From contig BSQZ01000006.1 in NCBI GenBank assembly GCA_033239005.1, positions 11,167,662-11,231,661 on the forward strand: a stretch of DNA of 64,000 nt. The letters run 5' to 3'. Below, in pieces: positions 34,201-46,089 of this stretch (position 1 is the stretch's first letter; each line of letters opens with the position of its first letter). The DNA comes from Lamellibrachia satsuma. Its lineage: Eukaryota; Annelida; Polychaeta; Sabellida; Siboglinidae. A program made the position numbers and the translations under genes. The notes under the pieces were generated by a model. The model searched no databases, was not told the DNA's origin, and saw only the letters and a list, made by a program, of their open reading frames with translations.

Positions 34201-36885
34201 GGTATAACCGAATCATGGGTCAACACAGACATTACAGATACTGAATTAGGATTGACAGGATACGTAATGTTTATGAGAGATAGAATAGGAAGAAGGGGCG
34301 GGGGAGTTATTTTATATGTTAAAGAATCTATTCAGGCTTATGAAATAAAACTAGAAAGGGAAGCAGATTGCGATGAAGCTGTTTGGTGCAAAATTGTTTC
34401 AGGAAATTCAAAATTAACTATTGGATTAGTTTACCGAAGTCCAAACATAAACGAAGAGGACAACACAAAAATAAAAAACGCTGTAAAGGATGTTAGTAAA
34501 GGGGAATGTATCATAATGGGAGATTTTAACCATGGACACATACAATGGAATTCTCTAGAGAGCACAGGGATTGAGGATCAACAATTTCTATGTTTAATCC
34601 AGGATAGCTTTCTTACTCAGCACGTACTAGAACCAACCAGGGGAGAAAATGTATTAGATATAGTTTTGTCATCACAAAAAGAATTAGTGGGCAATGTAAA
34701 AATATTTGAACCATTTGGTAATAGTGACCATAATCAAATACATTTTGACATCAATGTAAAATCAGAAAGTAAAAATAAGAAAACGTACAAGAGAAACTTC
34801 CACAAAGGTAACTACAAAGATATGAGAAAATACTTAGCACAGCTAGATTGGAATAACATGCTGATGAATAAGACCGCAATTGAATGTTGGAATATTCTAA
34901 AATATGAAATTGAGAGTATCATCGATAAATTTGTTCCCTTCCGAAAACAAGGAAAACGGTGTAGAAAGAAACATTTGTCAAAAGAGGCTATTAAAAAAAT
35001 AATGGTAAAACAAACTATGTGGAGGGTTTATAGGCGTACCAGAAAGAAAGAAGACTATGCAAAATACAAAGAGGCACTTAATGCAGCTACAACTGAAATC
35101 AGACAATCTAAAAGAAGCTATGAGCAAAAACTGGCATGTAACATAAAAAATGACAGCAAGAGTTTTTATGCATATGTCAGGAGTAAACAAAACGTACAAG
35201 ACAAGGTTGGACCTCTAGAAGACAGTGCTGGAAATATAATATCACAGAGGTTTTTAATGGCGGAAGACCTAAATGGTTACTTCAGTTCAGTGTTTACCAA
35301 AGAAGATATTAGTTCATTACCAGTTGCTGATGCTAAATTTCAGGGGGCTAAATCTGAATATTTAGGACCGTTAGTTGTAACTCCAGAATTGGTAGCTAAG
35401 AAAATAAAGGCAATGAAGGATAACAAATCACCCGGAGTGGATGGGATTCCTCCAAAATTACTAATGGAAACAGTAGATCAAATCAGTATACCACTTGCAA
35501 GAGTATTCAACTTGTCATTAAAAGAGGGAGTTGTTCCGTTTGAATGGAAAGAAGCAAACATCATACCATTAATTAAAAAGGGTTCGAGAAATAAGTCAGA
35601 GAATTACAGACCAGTGAGTTTAACGTCAGTGATTTGTAAATTATTAGAAAGGTTAATTAAAGACCATATGGTGGACTTCCTCGTTAAGCATAAATTATTA
35701 AATTCATCTCAACATGGATTCCTTAAAGCGAGGTCATGCTTAACAAATATGTTATGTTTTTTGGAAGAAATCACTAAGTGGATAGACGTGGGATCGCCAG
35801 TAGATATTATCTACTTAGATTTTCAAAAAGCTTTTGACAAAGTGCCACATCAAAGATTGCTACTTAAATTAAAAGCCCATGGTATCGGGGATAGCATAAC
35901 TGACTGGATAGAACAATGGCTGACTGACAGAAGACAACGAGTTGTAGTAGATGGAGAAGTTTCAAATTGGAAATCGGTTTTGAGTGGGGTACCTCAAGGA
36001 TCAGTATTAGGACCTATATTATTCTTAATTTATATCAATGACTTGGACGACAGTATAACAAGTAACGTACTGAAATTTGCGGATTACACAAAACTGTTTA
36101 GAAAGGTTAATACTGATGGTGATAAACAACATTTACAAAACGATCTAGACAGATTAGTGAAATGGTCTGAGAAATGGCAGATGCTGTTCAATTTTGGGAA
36201 ATGTAAATGCCTACATACAGGACATGGGAACTTGAATGTAAACTGTAAAATGGGAGATACTGTTCTGGGTATTACTGTAAAAGAAAAGGACTTAGGGGTT
36301 ACAATAAGCGCTGATATGAAAGTTTCAGAGCAGTGTGGTATTGCAGCTTCAAAGGGTAATAAAATTCTTGGATTGATTAGAAGAAACATAATATACAAGG
36401 GAAAAAAGTTAATTATACCTCTTTATAAAGCAATAGTTAGACCTCATTTAGAATTCTGTATACAAGCATGGAGACCATATCGTAAGAAGGATATAGATAC
36501 GCTTGAACGCATACAAAGGAGAGCAACTAAAATGATTCCAGAACATAGAGACCTTAGTTATGAAGAACGCCTGAAAGAATGTGGTTTAACAACTCTAGAG
36601 ACAAGGAGGTTAAGAGGAGATCAGATTGAAGTTTTTAAGATATTGAATGGGTATGAAAATATTGATAGAAATATGTTTTTCTCACTCAAGAACGATAGCA
36701 GAACTAGAGGACATGAGGTAAAATTAGTAAAGGATCAATGTAGATTGGACATCAGGAAGCACTCGTTCTCACAGAGGACAATAAATGAATGGAACAAATT
36801 GTCTACAGATTGTGTAACTGCTAGCAGCGTGAATATGTTTAAAAACAAGGTTGACACATATCTCAGGAGGGCGGGTTATAAGTAG
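34201..36885 (+). pseudogene. CR1 ORF2, open but catalytically mutated
   Basis: An open frame of about 894 codons with most of the endonuclease (GITESW, MGDFNHG, NSDHNQIHF) and the entire reverse transcriptase (NYRPVSLTS, DFQKAFDKVPH, GVPQGSVLGP). The catalytic motif reads LKFADYTKLF: the second Asp of FADD is Tyr. There is no ATG at the truncated 5' end; the leftward frame is closed by TAA at 34195. The open frame is therefore a dead copy, though young. Element 1, with FADD intact, differs from it at a modest number of residues. Confidence 0.9.
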
Positions 36886-36908
36886 ATGAATATTGTTGGA
36901 CTCTCGAT

Positions 36909-36970
36909 AAGCCAATGGCTTCCTTGTCCACTTGCCATCTGGGCCTTTGGCTTGGATGGCAAATCTTGTT
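36909..36970 (+). other. CR1 3' end: two hairpins and decamer tail
   Basis: AAGCCAATGGCTT (36909-36921) and GCCATC…GATGGC (36934-36960, with a GGCC/GGCT inner stem) precede AAATCTTGTT. The same layout ends elements 1, 3 and 5 and is partly kept in 4 and 6. It is the likely recognition site for the reverse transcriptase during target-primed copying. Confidence 0.75.
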
Positions 36971-36971
36971 A

Positions 36972-37072
36972 AATTTCGCGTAATGACTGGAATTTTCAGT
37001 CATTTCGCAAAATGCCTGAGTGAAACAGTAATTTCGCGTAATGCCTAAACATGTCAGTCATTACGCGAAATT
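36972..37072. mobile_element. Small MITE-like element with 18-bp terminal inverted repeats
   Basis: AATTTCGCGTAATGACTG at 36972-36989 is exactly inverted at 37055-37072. The 101-bp interval contains two more imperfect copies of the TTTCGCRWAATG motif. It abuts the CR1 tail directly. No coding sequence. The DNA transposon family was not recognised. Confidence 0.65.
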
Positions 37073-37105
37073 ATTGATTACGCAGATTGACTGTAATATA
37101 TATAT

Positions 37106-37328
37106 TGTTCAGTTGGACGGATGAAAACACTCGTACCTATGGGCGTCCGGGGGGAAGGGGGCACTTTACCCCCCTGGATCTCAATATTTTTCGGATGTAT
37201 ATTCGTGAGCTCAAAGTATATGTTAACACATGTATGTAAAGTTAATGTAGAGTTAACATAGGGGGTCAAGTGCCCCCTTCCTCCGGACGCCCATGGGTAC
37301 GAGTGTTTTCATCCGTCCAGCTGAACAG
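37106..37328. mobile_element. Foldback / MITE-like element with about 68-bp arms
   Basis: The arm 37106-37174 (TGTTCAG…GGACGGATGAAAACACTCGT…GGGCGTCCGG) is inverted at 37261-37328 with only a few mismatches. The loop is about 85 bp and AT-rich. No coding sequence. Ends are TGTTCAG and CTGAACA. Confidence 0.75.
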
Positions 37329-37406
37329 TGTGACAATTGTATAAGGCAATACGACATCGGTGATGTCTTAATGTTACGTGAGTACCTTATATTCTACGTG
37401 TGCGTG

Positions 37407-38438
37407 TTAAGAAGTATTAACCGCTACTCCGCGATTACAGAACACTTTTCGCAGTTCGTTCTGGTACGGGCGATATTGCAATGCATACAGGAACGGATTG
37501 ATGCAACAATTAGCAAACATCGCTACGACGGTGAAATCATAATAAGAGCTCGAGAAGTCCAGCGGAGCGCCGAAGTTATACGCGAGAAAGGTTAGTTGGT
37601 TGCAGGTGTTACACAGGAGATATCCAACGACGACGAGCAAGAGCGTTTTTAGAACGTTGCGTCTGGCGCGCGCGTTCTGCACCACGGCCTCGTGACCGAT
37701 GTCTGGGGCTTGCGGGTGAACTTGGTTTCGTAGATGTATAAACATCCTGCTGTAGCACGTAATAAACAAAGTAATCGGAAGGAGGTATTCCACAATGAAT
37801 AAAGCCACACCGAATACCTTCTTCCACGACGGAATAGCGAATATCGCCACGTAGTGACAGCGGCCATTAATAACACCGGAAGTTGGCACCATGAAACACA
37901 ACATCAGTATCGGCCCTGACAACCAGGCGGCGGTGGCCAACAAGAGAACGTTTATCTCCGAGAACGAGGTGTGGTGGCGCAATGGATGCACAATTCCCAT
38001 ATACCGTTCAAGGGTCAGAGCCATCAGATTGTAGGACGACGATACCATTAAGCTCCACAGCGGCAGTTCGTTCAGCCAGAATTTACACAAGATGTCACCG
38101 CCCACTCCGGACAAGTTTTCTTTAGAAACGTTCAACGTTTTCGTTATTAATATTAGCACCGACGTCACCACATCAATATTGCTTTGATTTAAGATCAAGA
38201 TGTTTGTAAACTTTTTGCGCATTGATGCACTGTGTAATATAACAAATATCACAAGAGCTTTTCCCAACATGCCAAGAACAGCTATCCACGCATACGCAAG
38301 TTGTCGATAGTTCCTTGGAATAAAATTATTTCCATATTCGGCATTAGTTATGTTAATCGTTGAGTCATTGTTCAGAGCCAGCACTCGAGAGATGTTCCAC
38401 CTACCGTCCAAGATACTGTCATTTTCAAGCGCAGCCAT
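37407..38438 (-). CDS. Rhodopsin-class GPCR, single exon (receptor 3)
   Basis: A seven-transmembrane receptor of 343 residues, orphan, closest to receptor 2. It shows N-terminal NDS, NIS and NIT sites, LNQSNID in TM2, paired Cys (LCKFWL and GRCHYV), LERY after TM3, a TM5 segment EYLLPITLFITCYSR, LCNTCNQ in TM6 in place of CWxP and CNQ variants of paralogues, and NPFLY in TM7. The short basic tail ends NTS. The start at 38438 has a G at +4. It is the inverted receptor of unit 3, so it is intact where units 2 and 4 keep only relics. A predicted acceptor lies at 38704-38706. Confidence 0.94.
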   Translation of the reverse strand: MAALENDSILDGRWNISRVLALNNDSTINITNAEYGNNFIPRNYRQLAYAWIAVLGMLGKALVIFVILHSASMRKKFTNILILNQSNIDVVTSVLILITKTLNVSKENLSGVGGDILCKFWLNELPLWSLMVSSSYNLMALTLERYMGIVHPLRHHTSFSEINVLLLATAAWLSGPILMLCFMVPTSGVINGRCHYVAIFAIPSWKKVFGVALFIVEYLLPITLFITCYSRMFIHLRNQVHPQAPDIGHEAVVQNARARRNVLKTLLLVVVGYLLCNTCNQLTFLAYNFGAPLDFSSSYYDFTVVAMFANCCINPFLYALQYRPYQNELRKVFCNRGVAVNTS

Positions 38439-38703
38439 AACCTCTGATTGTTGAAGTAGTTCAAGTGTTAGTTGTTGTTAACAAAAGTTGTTTTCTTAGT
38501 CGCCGTTCGCACCATTACCATTTACTCATCACTCCACGATCGGTTCAAATACTGTATGTGTTGCTGATCCCACGCCGTCTTTCAATGTGTCGTCACTAGA
38601 TGGTATGGATTCCCTCGAAACTTACGACGTTAAGCCCCGATATGTAAGATGTAAGAAAGCGATTGCGTTAGGACAATTGATTGCGGCGTCGTTGTTTTTT
38701 CGC
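38439..38703 (-). promoter_or_regulatory. Predicted 5' UTR exon of receptor 3
   Basis: TTGTTATTTACAG ends at 38704, 265 nt upstream of the ATG. The bases after it (ACAACGACGCC) resemble those after the acceptor of receptor 1 (ACAACGACGCC at about 13873), so the site is likely homologous. Needs transcript support. Confidence 0.4.
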
Positions 38704-40334
38704 CTGTAAATAACAAAATAGAAATGAACCCGAAACGTGTAAAAGCAATTTATTAACAGCATCCGTAATAATTGTGTAAGTCATACTAAACGAATAATTA
38801 AATCCGAAGTGGACATTTGACTGAATTAGTACTGCAATAATAAAAAAATTCACTATAATCCTCAAATGAACATATTTATTTTTACAAACATGTCGAATCA
38901 AACACAGAACATAAAGTACGTAATATTAACTTACCCGCGAAGCTGGCAGAGCAACCGAAGCGCGTATTGAAACCTTGCACAGAAAGCAAACGGCCACCTT
39001 GGTCACAGTACAAAGGCCACATTGGTCGCAAAAGAAAGATCCACCCCAGTTAGTCACAACGAAGCAACCGAATAAGATTATTCGTTGGAGCGACTCGTTT
39101 TATGAGAAGTATTAGTCCGCCCACCGATGTGATAGACGTTGAATATGAAATAAGCATCATAGAACACCGGCTCGGATTGGACAAACGGCAGCATTTGGGT
39201 CAACACCTACATATTGTGTTTTGTGAGTAATTGAAATATCCGCCATCAAATGATCAATGTATAAAATTTATAATTCAACATATACGTATACGTGATGTGA
39301 ATGTGTGTACCGGGTACGTGATTATTAGGTAGCCCTTTTCAAGGTAAGTATGTATATGTTGACTGTCAATTCATCTAAGGATAAACGGGCATGGTTTTTA
39401 CTAAATAATCAATCTTTTTTAGTCGTCGCCGACTCCAAGGTATCCGGGAGATGTCGTGGCAAGCAAGTTCCATACCGATCTCTCCCACACCAGGAACAAA
39501 CATGTATTATTTGAATATTTGCATTTTAGCAATGTAGGGTAATAGAGGAATGGAATTCTGTTTTGAGTACAAGTACAACTAAAATATCAAGTAACAAAAT
39601 AAACGTTGTACAAACATTGCCAGGTAATTGTATCAAGAGTTGAAATTCTTATGGAAGGAGTAAACATAAAACGGAGAATGTCGGACCAATAGACAATGCT
39701 AATATAGTATCAGATGGGTTACACTTCCAAATGCAAATGGATCCGCATATCATCATGTCCATCTTGTTACAACATGGTTGCAACAGAAACACAACAAATG
39801 TTAAGTTATTCACATAACAATTTGAGGTTCATAATTCAAATTGTCCTTACCAGAGTGAAACTGTATGACCACGGGAAACTGAGACAAATGAAGCATTCAT
39901 TAGACCAATACGATCATAGTAGTGGTATACATGTATTGGTTGTGGGAAATGTATGAAACAATAAACAAATAAAAATACATTATGATAACTCAAACGTCCA
40001 GAGGGGGTCTTCTAGCCTCGTGGGTGAGCTTCTTACCCCACCATTGGAACCTCTGCTAAAATGGCTATAACATTTTTCAGGGACTAGGTACGTCAACATC
40101 TTCAATAGACGGAATGTATCTTAGATAATAAATTAGATCATTAGCACATTTCCCAAACAGCTTCTTCCCCGCATACGATTCCCTTATCGGGGGCTCCTTG
40201 CTTCACCCTACTCTATCGGGCGGTCAAACTGATCTGAGGGAAAGCGAATATTGTTAACCATGGACCAATCGTAGTTGGTTTCTAATAAACTGTCAGTAAT
40301 TTAAAAATAACACGCTTTTAACAGGTTTTTAATA

Positions 40335-40336
<2 letters not shown>
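38704..40336. other. Spacer, weak similarity to unit right-hand spacer
   Basis: No gene recognised. The part at 39700-39830 matches 32000-32070 and 63170-63240 (CATGTCCATCTTGTTACAAC), so part of the unit spacer is preserved. The rest shows nothing I can name. Confidence 0.5.

Positions 40337-40430
<94 letters not shown>
40337..40430. repeat. (TA)n microsatellite
   Basis: About 94 bp of uninterrupted TA repeat. Confidence 0.97.
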
Positions 40431-40432
<2 letters not shown>

Positions 40433-40969
40433 ATATTAGACGAGACGGAACAAACTGTGATGATTTTCCTAAGCAATATATTTGTTATTGAACCACTGCG
40501 AGTTCTTTGAATTCAATATCGACTTAATAATAACGCCACATCTCCAGGCAGTGCTCGCTCGAGGATTCCTGGTTATTAATGGTATTCAAGAACCGTGCAG
40601 CTCCAGATTAGTTGCCTAGCACGACAGTAGGTTTGAAACCACAAATCCGCATAGTTCATTACTTTGCAATGCTGACATACGACATATCGGTGGAAGCAAA
40701 TAACCACGTCAGAACGTAAGACGTCACGACTCACGATTGTTTCCAACGTAAATATATATGAGACATTGTACTGAAAAGGGTAAATAACAAAATATTGATT
40801 ATGGTATATATAAATACATTGAATCATATTTTCGTGTGAATCCCCCTGACACGTTATTAACCAGACATCAATTGGATCATCTTGTGTTGAGATGTGTATT
40901 TGTTACCGATAAACCCGCACAAGTCTGGCACGATCTTGAGTGGATACCGCGATGGCGCGGTATCCACTC

Positions 40970-41345
40970 TTTGGGAACGCTCAAAGCGCTTTACACTCCA
41001 CCCCCTGGAAGACCTGTTCATTCCAACACCATTTCGACTTATATGGGAAGCATTCAGCCACGCTGCAATTACTGCGCGAAGAATATTCGTTCAAATATTC
41101 ACCTTTGTCTGTAGCAAGGTACTCATTTACACAGTTGAGTTTAACTGTGGCAACGTGGGATGAACGAAATTGCCAAAGCTTCGAAACGGCAGCAAGTGGA
41201 TTCGAAAATGATGAATGTTTAGCATAAAAATAATTTAATTGCTTATTGTCATAATGGACTGACGTTCTCATTGCGAAACGCCAAATCGATGCGTGGCAGC
41301 AGCACCGGATGGGAAACATCCCGAATGTGCACAGCATCATGACAA
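40970..41345 (+). repeat. Dispersed repeat, partner of 33410-33640
   Basis: The plus strand carries overlapping frames with PPPGRPVHSNTISTYMGSIQ, CNYCAKNI and EEYSFKYSPLSVARYSFTQL. The 41055-41345 part matches the minus strand of 33410-33640. No intact gene; family unknown. Confidence 0.55.
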
Positions 41346-41429
41346 AACATCATAACGTGTCGTGTGTTCGAAAGCACCATAATGGTGGAGGAGTTTTTTC
41401 TATGACATAGGCGCACTAGATTTCTTTAA

Positions 41430-42840
41430 TGAACGAATTAATGAAATGAAATTTATTAGACCAATAATTACAAGTACATATTATAATTTAGTATATACAA
41501 TAGGTCAAGAGACTCCGTTAAGGCATTTAAATGCAGCTATCACGAGAGCCACCTTGAATATTAATTTTAGTATAATACATTTACAGAGTAATTTAGCTAA
41601 TAATACATCAACATGTCATAGTAAAGATTACAATCAAAAGTTCATAGAGTAGCTGACAAGAATACATGAGTACATATACACATATAATAAGCAAAAAACT
41701 AAATGCATCAATAGACATTACAACACATTTATTTTAAAGACAACATTTAATCTGTCAATATATAATTAGCTAGTAACTACAAGGCGACGTATACATTTAA
41801 GTTAATTATCTTCCACATTTATAACAGTTCATATATACAATGAACAATAAAGGACCCGATATTGAGCCTTGGGGTACACCCAATGTTATATCAGCTTCGA
41901 AAGATTTAGCATTATTAATTAATCCGAACAAACTGTTTCCTGTATGATAAGTAGTTTTTGCAAAAATTTATTGCCGAATTTGTAAACTCATAAAACTCTA
42001 ATTTAGATAAAAGGGTATGATGGTCAAGGGTGTCAAATGCTTTTGACAAATCAAAGTATACATTTATTGGAGTGACACATTGATCAAAGTCCTGAGATAT
42101 TCGGTCGATGAGTTCAACTGCAGGTAATTGAGTGGAGTGTTTTTCTCTAAAACATTGTAGTATAAATTATGAGATGACAGCTACGTGTGAATTTGATTGA
42201 ACATTACTCTTTCAAAGTTTTTGGAGATTATTGGTGATATAAAGATTGGACGATAGTTATCAAATAATGTCCTGCGCCTTTTTATAAAGTGGTATTACTT
42301 TTGAAATGTTCAGGGAGTCAGGAAAAATGCCAGTTGCTAGGGACTGATTAATTGTGATTGCGAGACGTTTGCAAATGTCTTGTTTTATTGCTTTAATAAT
42401 TAAGTGGAAATGCCATCATTGCCACAACTAGGTTTACGTTTGAAGCTATCTAATATGTTTATGGTAGTTCCTTCAGAAATTGGTTTGAATGTGAAATTGT
42501 GTAATATCTGATTTTTTAGGTAATTCATGAAATTTGCGTTGGTTGTAATAGTTATTTCAGCTGCTAGCTTAGGTCCTACATTTGTAAAGAAACAATTAAA
42601 TTTGTTTGCAATGACAATGGCATCATTTACAATTACTTGTCAATCATAAAGTGATCAATTTAAATTTCTTTAATTTCCGATTAATAACTTCTTTGATAGT
42701 AAACCATGTTTGTTTAATATCATTCTTACATTTTTCAAAACGATATTGATAGTATGTTTTTTTGGCATTACGAATTATTTTTTTTCAGAATTCTTTGGTA
42801 AGTGGCAAAGTTAGTTTTACGATTTATATATTGCTCAGCA
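41430..42840 (-). mobile_element. Decayed non-LTR element, same family as 49.2-52.8 kb
   Basis: Minus-strand remnants include KKTYYQYRFEKCK and KQTWFTIKEVI (linker), FDNYRPIF, VYFDLSKAFDTLDHH and GVPQGSILGPLLFIVYMN (reverse transcriptase), with several frameshifts and stops. The 3' UTR at 41440-41565 matches that of the element at 49200-49330 (GAGACTCC…GAGCCACC). The 3' tail reads TTTCATTTCATTAATTC. Confidence 0.8.
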
Positions 42841-42896
42841 AAGGTGTGGCTTCCTGGCATGCAAAGGTACTACCATCCCACCCCACCCCAACACCC

Positions 42897-42950
42897 CCAC
42901 ATACATACACACATACATACATACATATATACATACACACATACACACAG
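42897..42950. repeat. (CATA)n microsatellite
   Basis: Imperfect ACATACAT repeat. Confidence 0.9.
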
Positions 42951-43040
42951 ACATCAAATAAATTTAAACGAACACACGTTTGGAAGTCATATATTTATTT
43001 TGAGACGATACCGAGAAAACAAGCTGCCACGTTTATATAA

Positions 43041-43136
43041 CCCTAACCCTTTGCTGTTCAATCTTTACACTACGCCACTCAGCTGTGTTATCCAAAATCA
43101 TAATTTGGATCACCACCTTTAGGCAGATGATTTAAC
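43041..43136 (+). mobile_element. L2-like element, left fragment of a split copy
   Basis: It reads LLFNLYTTPLSCVIQNHNLD then HHL, a stop, and ADD. This is the segment leading into the YADD catalytic motif. The continuation (ISLANSDTNR) lies at about 47625 beyond CR1 element 3, so one element has been split by insertion. Confidence 0.75.
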
Positions 43137-43221
43137 AAGATTGCCATCTCGAACAACAAGGTCCAGATGGCAAGTGGACAAGGAAGCCATTGGCTTATCG
43201 AGAGTCCAACAATTTTCTCAT

Positions 43222-46060
43222 CTATGTGTAGCCCGCCCTTATCAGATATTTGTCAATTCTATTTTTAAACATATTCACACTACTAGCATTAACACAATCA
43301 TTTGGCAGTTTGTTCCATTCATTTATCACCCTCTGTGAGAAAGAGTACTTTCTCATGTCCAACCTACACTGCTCCTTAACTAATGCTGCTTTGTGTCTTC
43401 TGGTTCTACTGCCTTCTTTAAGTTTGAAGAACATATTCCTATCAACATCCTCATAACCGTTCACTATTTTAAACACTTCTATTTGGTCTCCTCTTAGTCT
43501 CCTGGTCTCTAGTGTTGTCAAACCACATTGTAATAAGCGACTTTCGTAACTAAGGTCTCTTAATTCTGGAATCATCTTAGTTGCTCTTCGTTTTATTCTT
43601 TCTAGCTTATCTATGTCTTTTTTACGATATGGCCTCCATGCTTGAATACAATATTCCAAATGTGGTCTAACTATTGCTTTGTACAGGGGTACAATTTGAT
43701 GTTTCTCCTTGTACGTGATAGTTCTCCTAATTAGCCCTAGAATTTGATTTCCTTTCGAAGCAGGAATCCCACATTGCTCTGAAACTTTCATGTCAGCATT
43801 AAATGTTACTACTAAATCCTTTTCTTGTGTCGTTCTACCTAGTACAGCATCCCCCATTTTATATTCCTCGTCCATATTTCCATGTCCTATGTGTATACAT
43901 TTACACTTCCCAAAATTGAATAACATTTGCCATTTTTCTGACCGTTTAACTAATTTTTCCATATCATCCTGTAACTTTGGTTATCTGTATCATTAGTAAC
44001 CTTTCTGAATATTTTTGTGTCATCTGCAAATTTGAGTACTTTGCTAGATATGTCATCCTACAAATCATTTATATATATTAAAAACAGTATAGGGCCTAAT
44101 ACTGATCCCTGTGGTACCCTACTCAAAACAGATTTCCAGTGTGAAATCTCACCATCTACTATTACTCTCTGTCTTCTGTGTGTAAGCCACTTTTCTATCC
44201 AGTTCATTACATCATTGCCTATACCATGGGCTTTTAGTTTAAGTAACAGTCTTTGATATGGCAATTTATCGAAAGCTTTCTGAAAATCTAAGTAGACAAC
44301 ATCCACTGGTGACCCGTCATCTACCCACTTTGTAATTTCTTCTAAAAAACATAAGAGATTGGTTAGACATGACCTTGCTTTTAGGAATCCATGCTGAGAT
44401 GTATTTATTAATTTATGTTTTACGAGGAATTCCACAATGTGGTCTCTAATTAATGTTTCGAGTAATTTGCATACAACTGATGTTAAACTCACTGGTCTGT
44501 AATTTTCTAGCTTCTTCCTCGATCCCTTCTTAAATAGCGGCGTAATGTTTGCTTCTTTCCATTCTGAAGGAACTATTCCTTCTTCTAGTGACAAGTTAAA
44601 TAAATTTGCAAGTGGTGTACTAATTTGATCAACAATTTCCTTTAGCAGTTTTGGTGGTATCCCATCAACTCCATGTGATTTATTATCTTTCATTTTCTTA
44701 ATTTTCTTTGCTATCATTTCAGGAGTTACAAATAACTACCCTAAATGTTCTGATTTATTGCCCTCAAATTTAGTCAATGGAACTGGAAGTGAGCTGATAT
44801 CTTCTGTGGTAAAAAATGAGCTGAAATACTCATTCAGGATCTCTGCCATTTGGAACCCATCTGAAATTATGGTTTCACTGTTGTTTTCCAGTGGTCCGAC
44901 CTTATCTCGAACTTTCTGTTTACTCGTTACATAAGCATAGAAACTCTTGCTGTCATTTTTTTTATATTACCTGCCAATTTTTTGTTAAAGGTTCTTTTAG
45001 ATTTTCTAATTTCAGTTGTAGCTAGGTTGAGCGCTTCTTTGTAGTTTGTGTAGTCTTCTACATTTCCAGTGTGTTTATAGACCCCCTTAGCATCTGTTTG
45101 TGAGCCATTTTTCTAATAGCTTCTTTTGACAGGTGTTTTTTCCTGGATCTTCTCCCTTGTATTCTTAATAGAATAAATTTATCAATAATGCCCTCAATCT
45201 TATAGTTTAAACAAGTCCAGCATTATGTTGCTGTCTTGTTCTTCAGCAAGATATTCCAATCTATATTTGCTAGATATGTTCTCATCACTTTATATTTGCC
45301 TTTGTTGAAGTTCCTCCTCCGTTGTTTTTATATGTATTCCCTGTCTTTACTTTTATATTAAAATGGATTTGGTTATGGTCACATGAACCCAAAGGTTCGT
45401 GTACTTTAACATTGTCAAGTAATTCATTTTGAGAAGACAAAATTAAATCTAACACATTCCCACCTCTGGTTGGTTCCAAGACATGTTGAGTAAGGAAACA
45501 ATCCTGTGTTACAAGTAGAAACTGATGGTCGTCCCATCCAGCACTCTCTAATGATTCCCATTGTATATGGCCATGGTTAAAATCACCCATTATAACACAT
45601 TCTCCCTTGCTCAACTCTCTTATCGCCTTTTGTAATTTTACATCTTCCTCTTGTACTATGTTAGGACTACGATAAACTACTCCTATTGTTAATGTTGAGT
45701 TCCTGGTAACTATGCTACACCAAATTGCTTCCACACTATCTGCTTCACTTTTCAGTGTAATTTCAAATGCTTGGATAGATTCTTTAATATACAAAATTAC
45801 TCCACCTCCCCTTCTTTCTCGTCTATCCTTCCTAAACATTACATAGCCTGTCAGTGCTAACTCAGCATCTACTATATCTTCATTTGCCCATGATTCTGTG
45901 ATGCCTATTACATGAATATCTGCTATCATAATGTCTAACTCACTTTTTTTATTTACTATGCTCCTGGCATTTAAGCATATACATTTAAGTTCATTGCCTG
46001 AAATTATTGGTGAACATTTCTTTGGATGTGTATTTGTAGTGGTACTCCTTTGAGTTTTCT
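43222..46060 (-). pseudogene. CR1 ORF2, several frameshifts and a nonsense codon
   Basis: Frame pieces: endonuclease 46060-45285 (CICLNARSIVNKK, GITESWANED, MGDFNHGHIQW, GSCDHNQIHF), a broken linker at 45280-44720, reverse transcriptase 44717-44058 (NYRPVSLTS, DFQKAFDKLPY, RVPQGSVLGP) ending in a TAG right after YINDL, then LKFADDTKIF at about 44045-44015, and the C-terminal piece 43962-43222 ending IRAGYT. A lost T near 43975 makes the last shift. RVPQGS replaces GVPQGS. Confidence 0.88.
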
Positions 46061-46089
46061 CTGTCAGTTCCCCCTGCGCATCTAGTTTA

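Larger units (their letters stand above)
34198..36970 (+). mobile_element. CR1-like element, 5'-truncated, long ORF2 (element 2)
   Basis: It begins inside the endonuclease at GITESW (34201) and ends in the conserved hairpin 3' end (36909-36960) plus one decamer AAATCTTGTT at 36961. It is very close to element 1 and one of the least decayed copies. ORF1 and the start of ORF2 are absent. Confidence 0.9.

Noticed and set aside
43036..43052. ATAACCCTAACCCT, telomere-like
   Set aside because: Two units only, and they lie in the coding part of the L2-like fragment.
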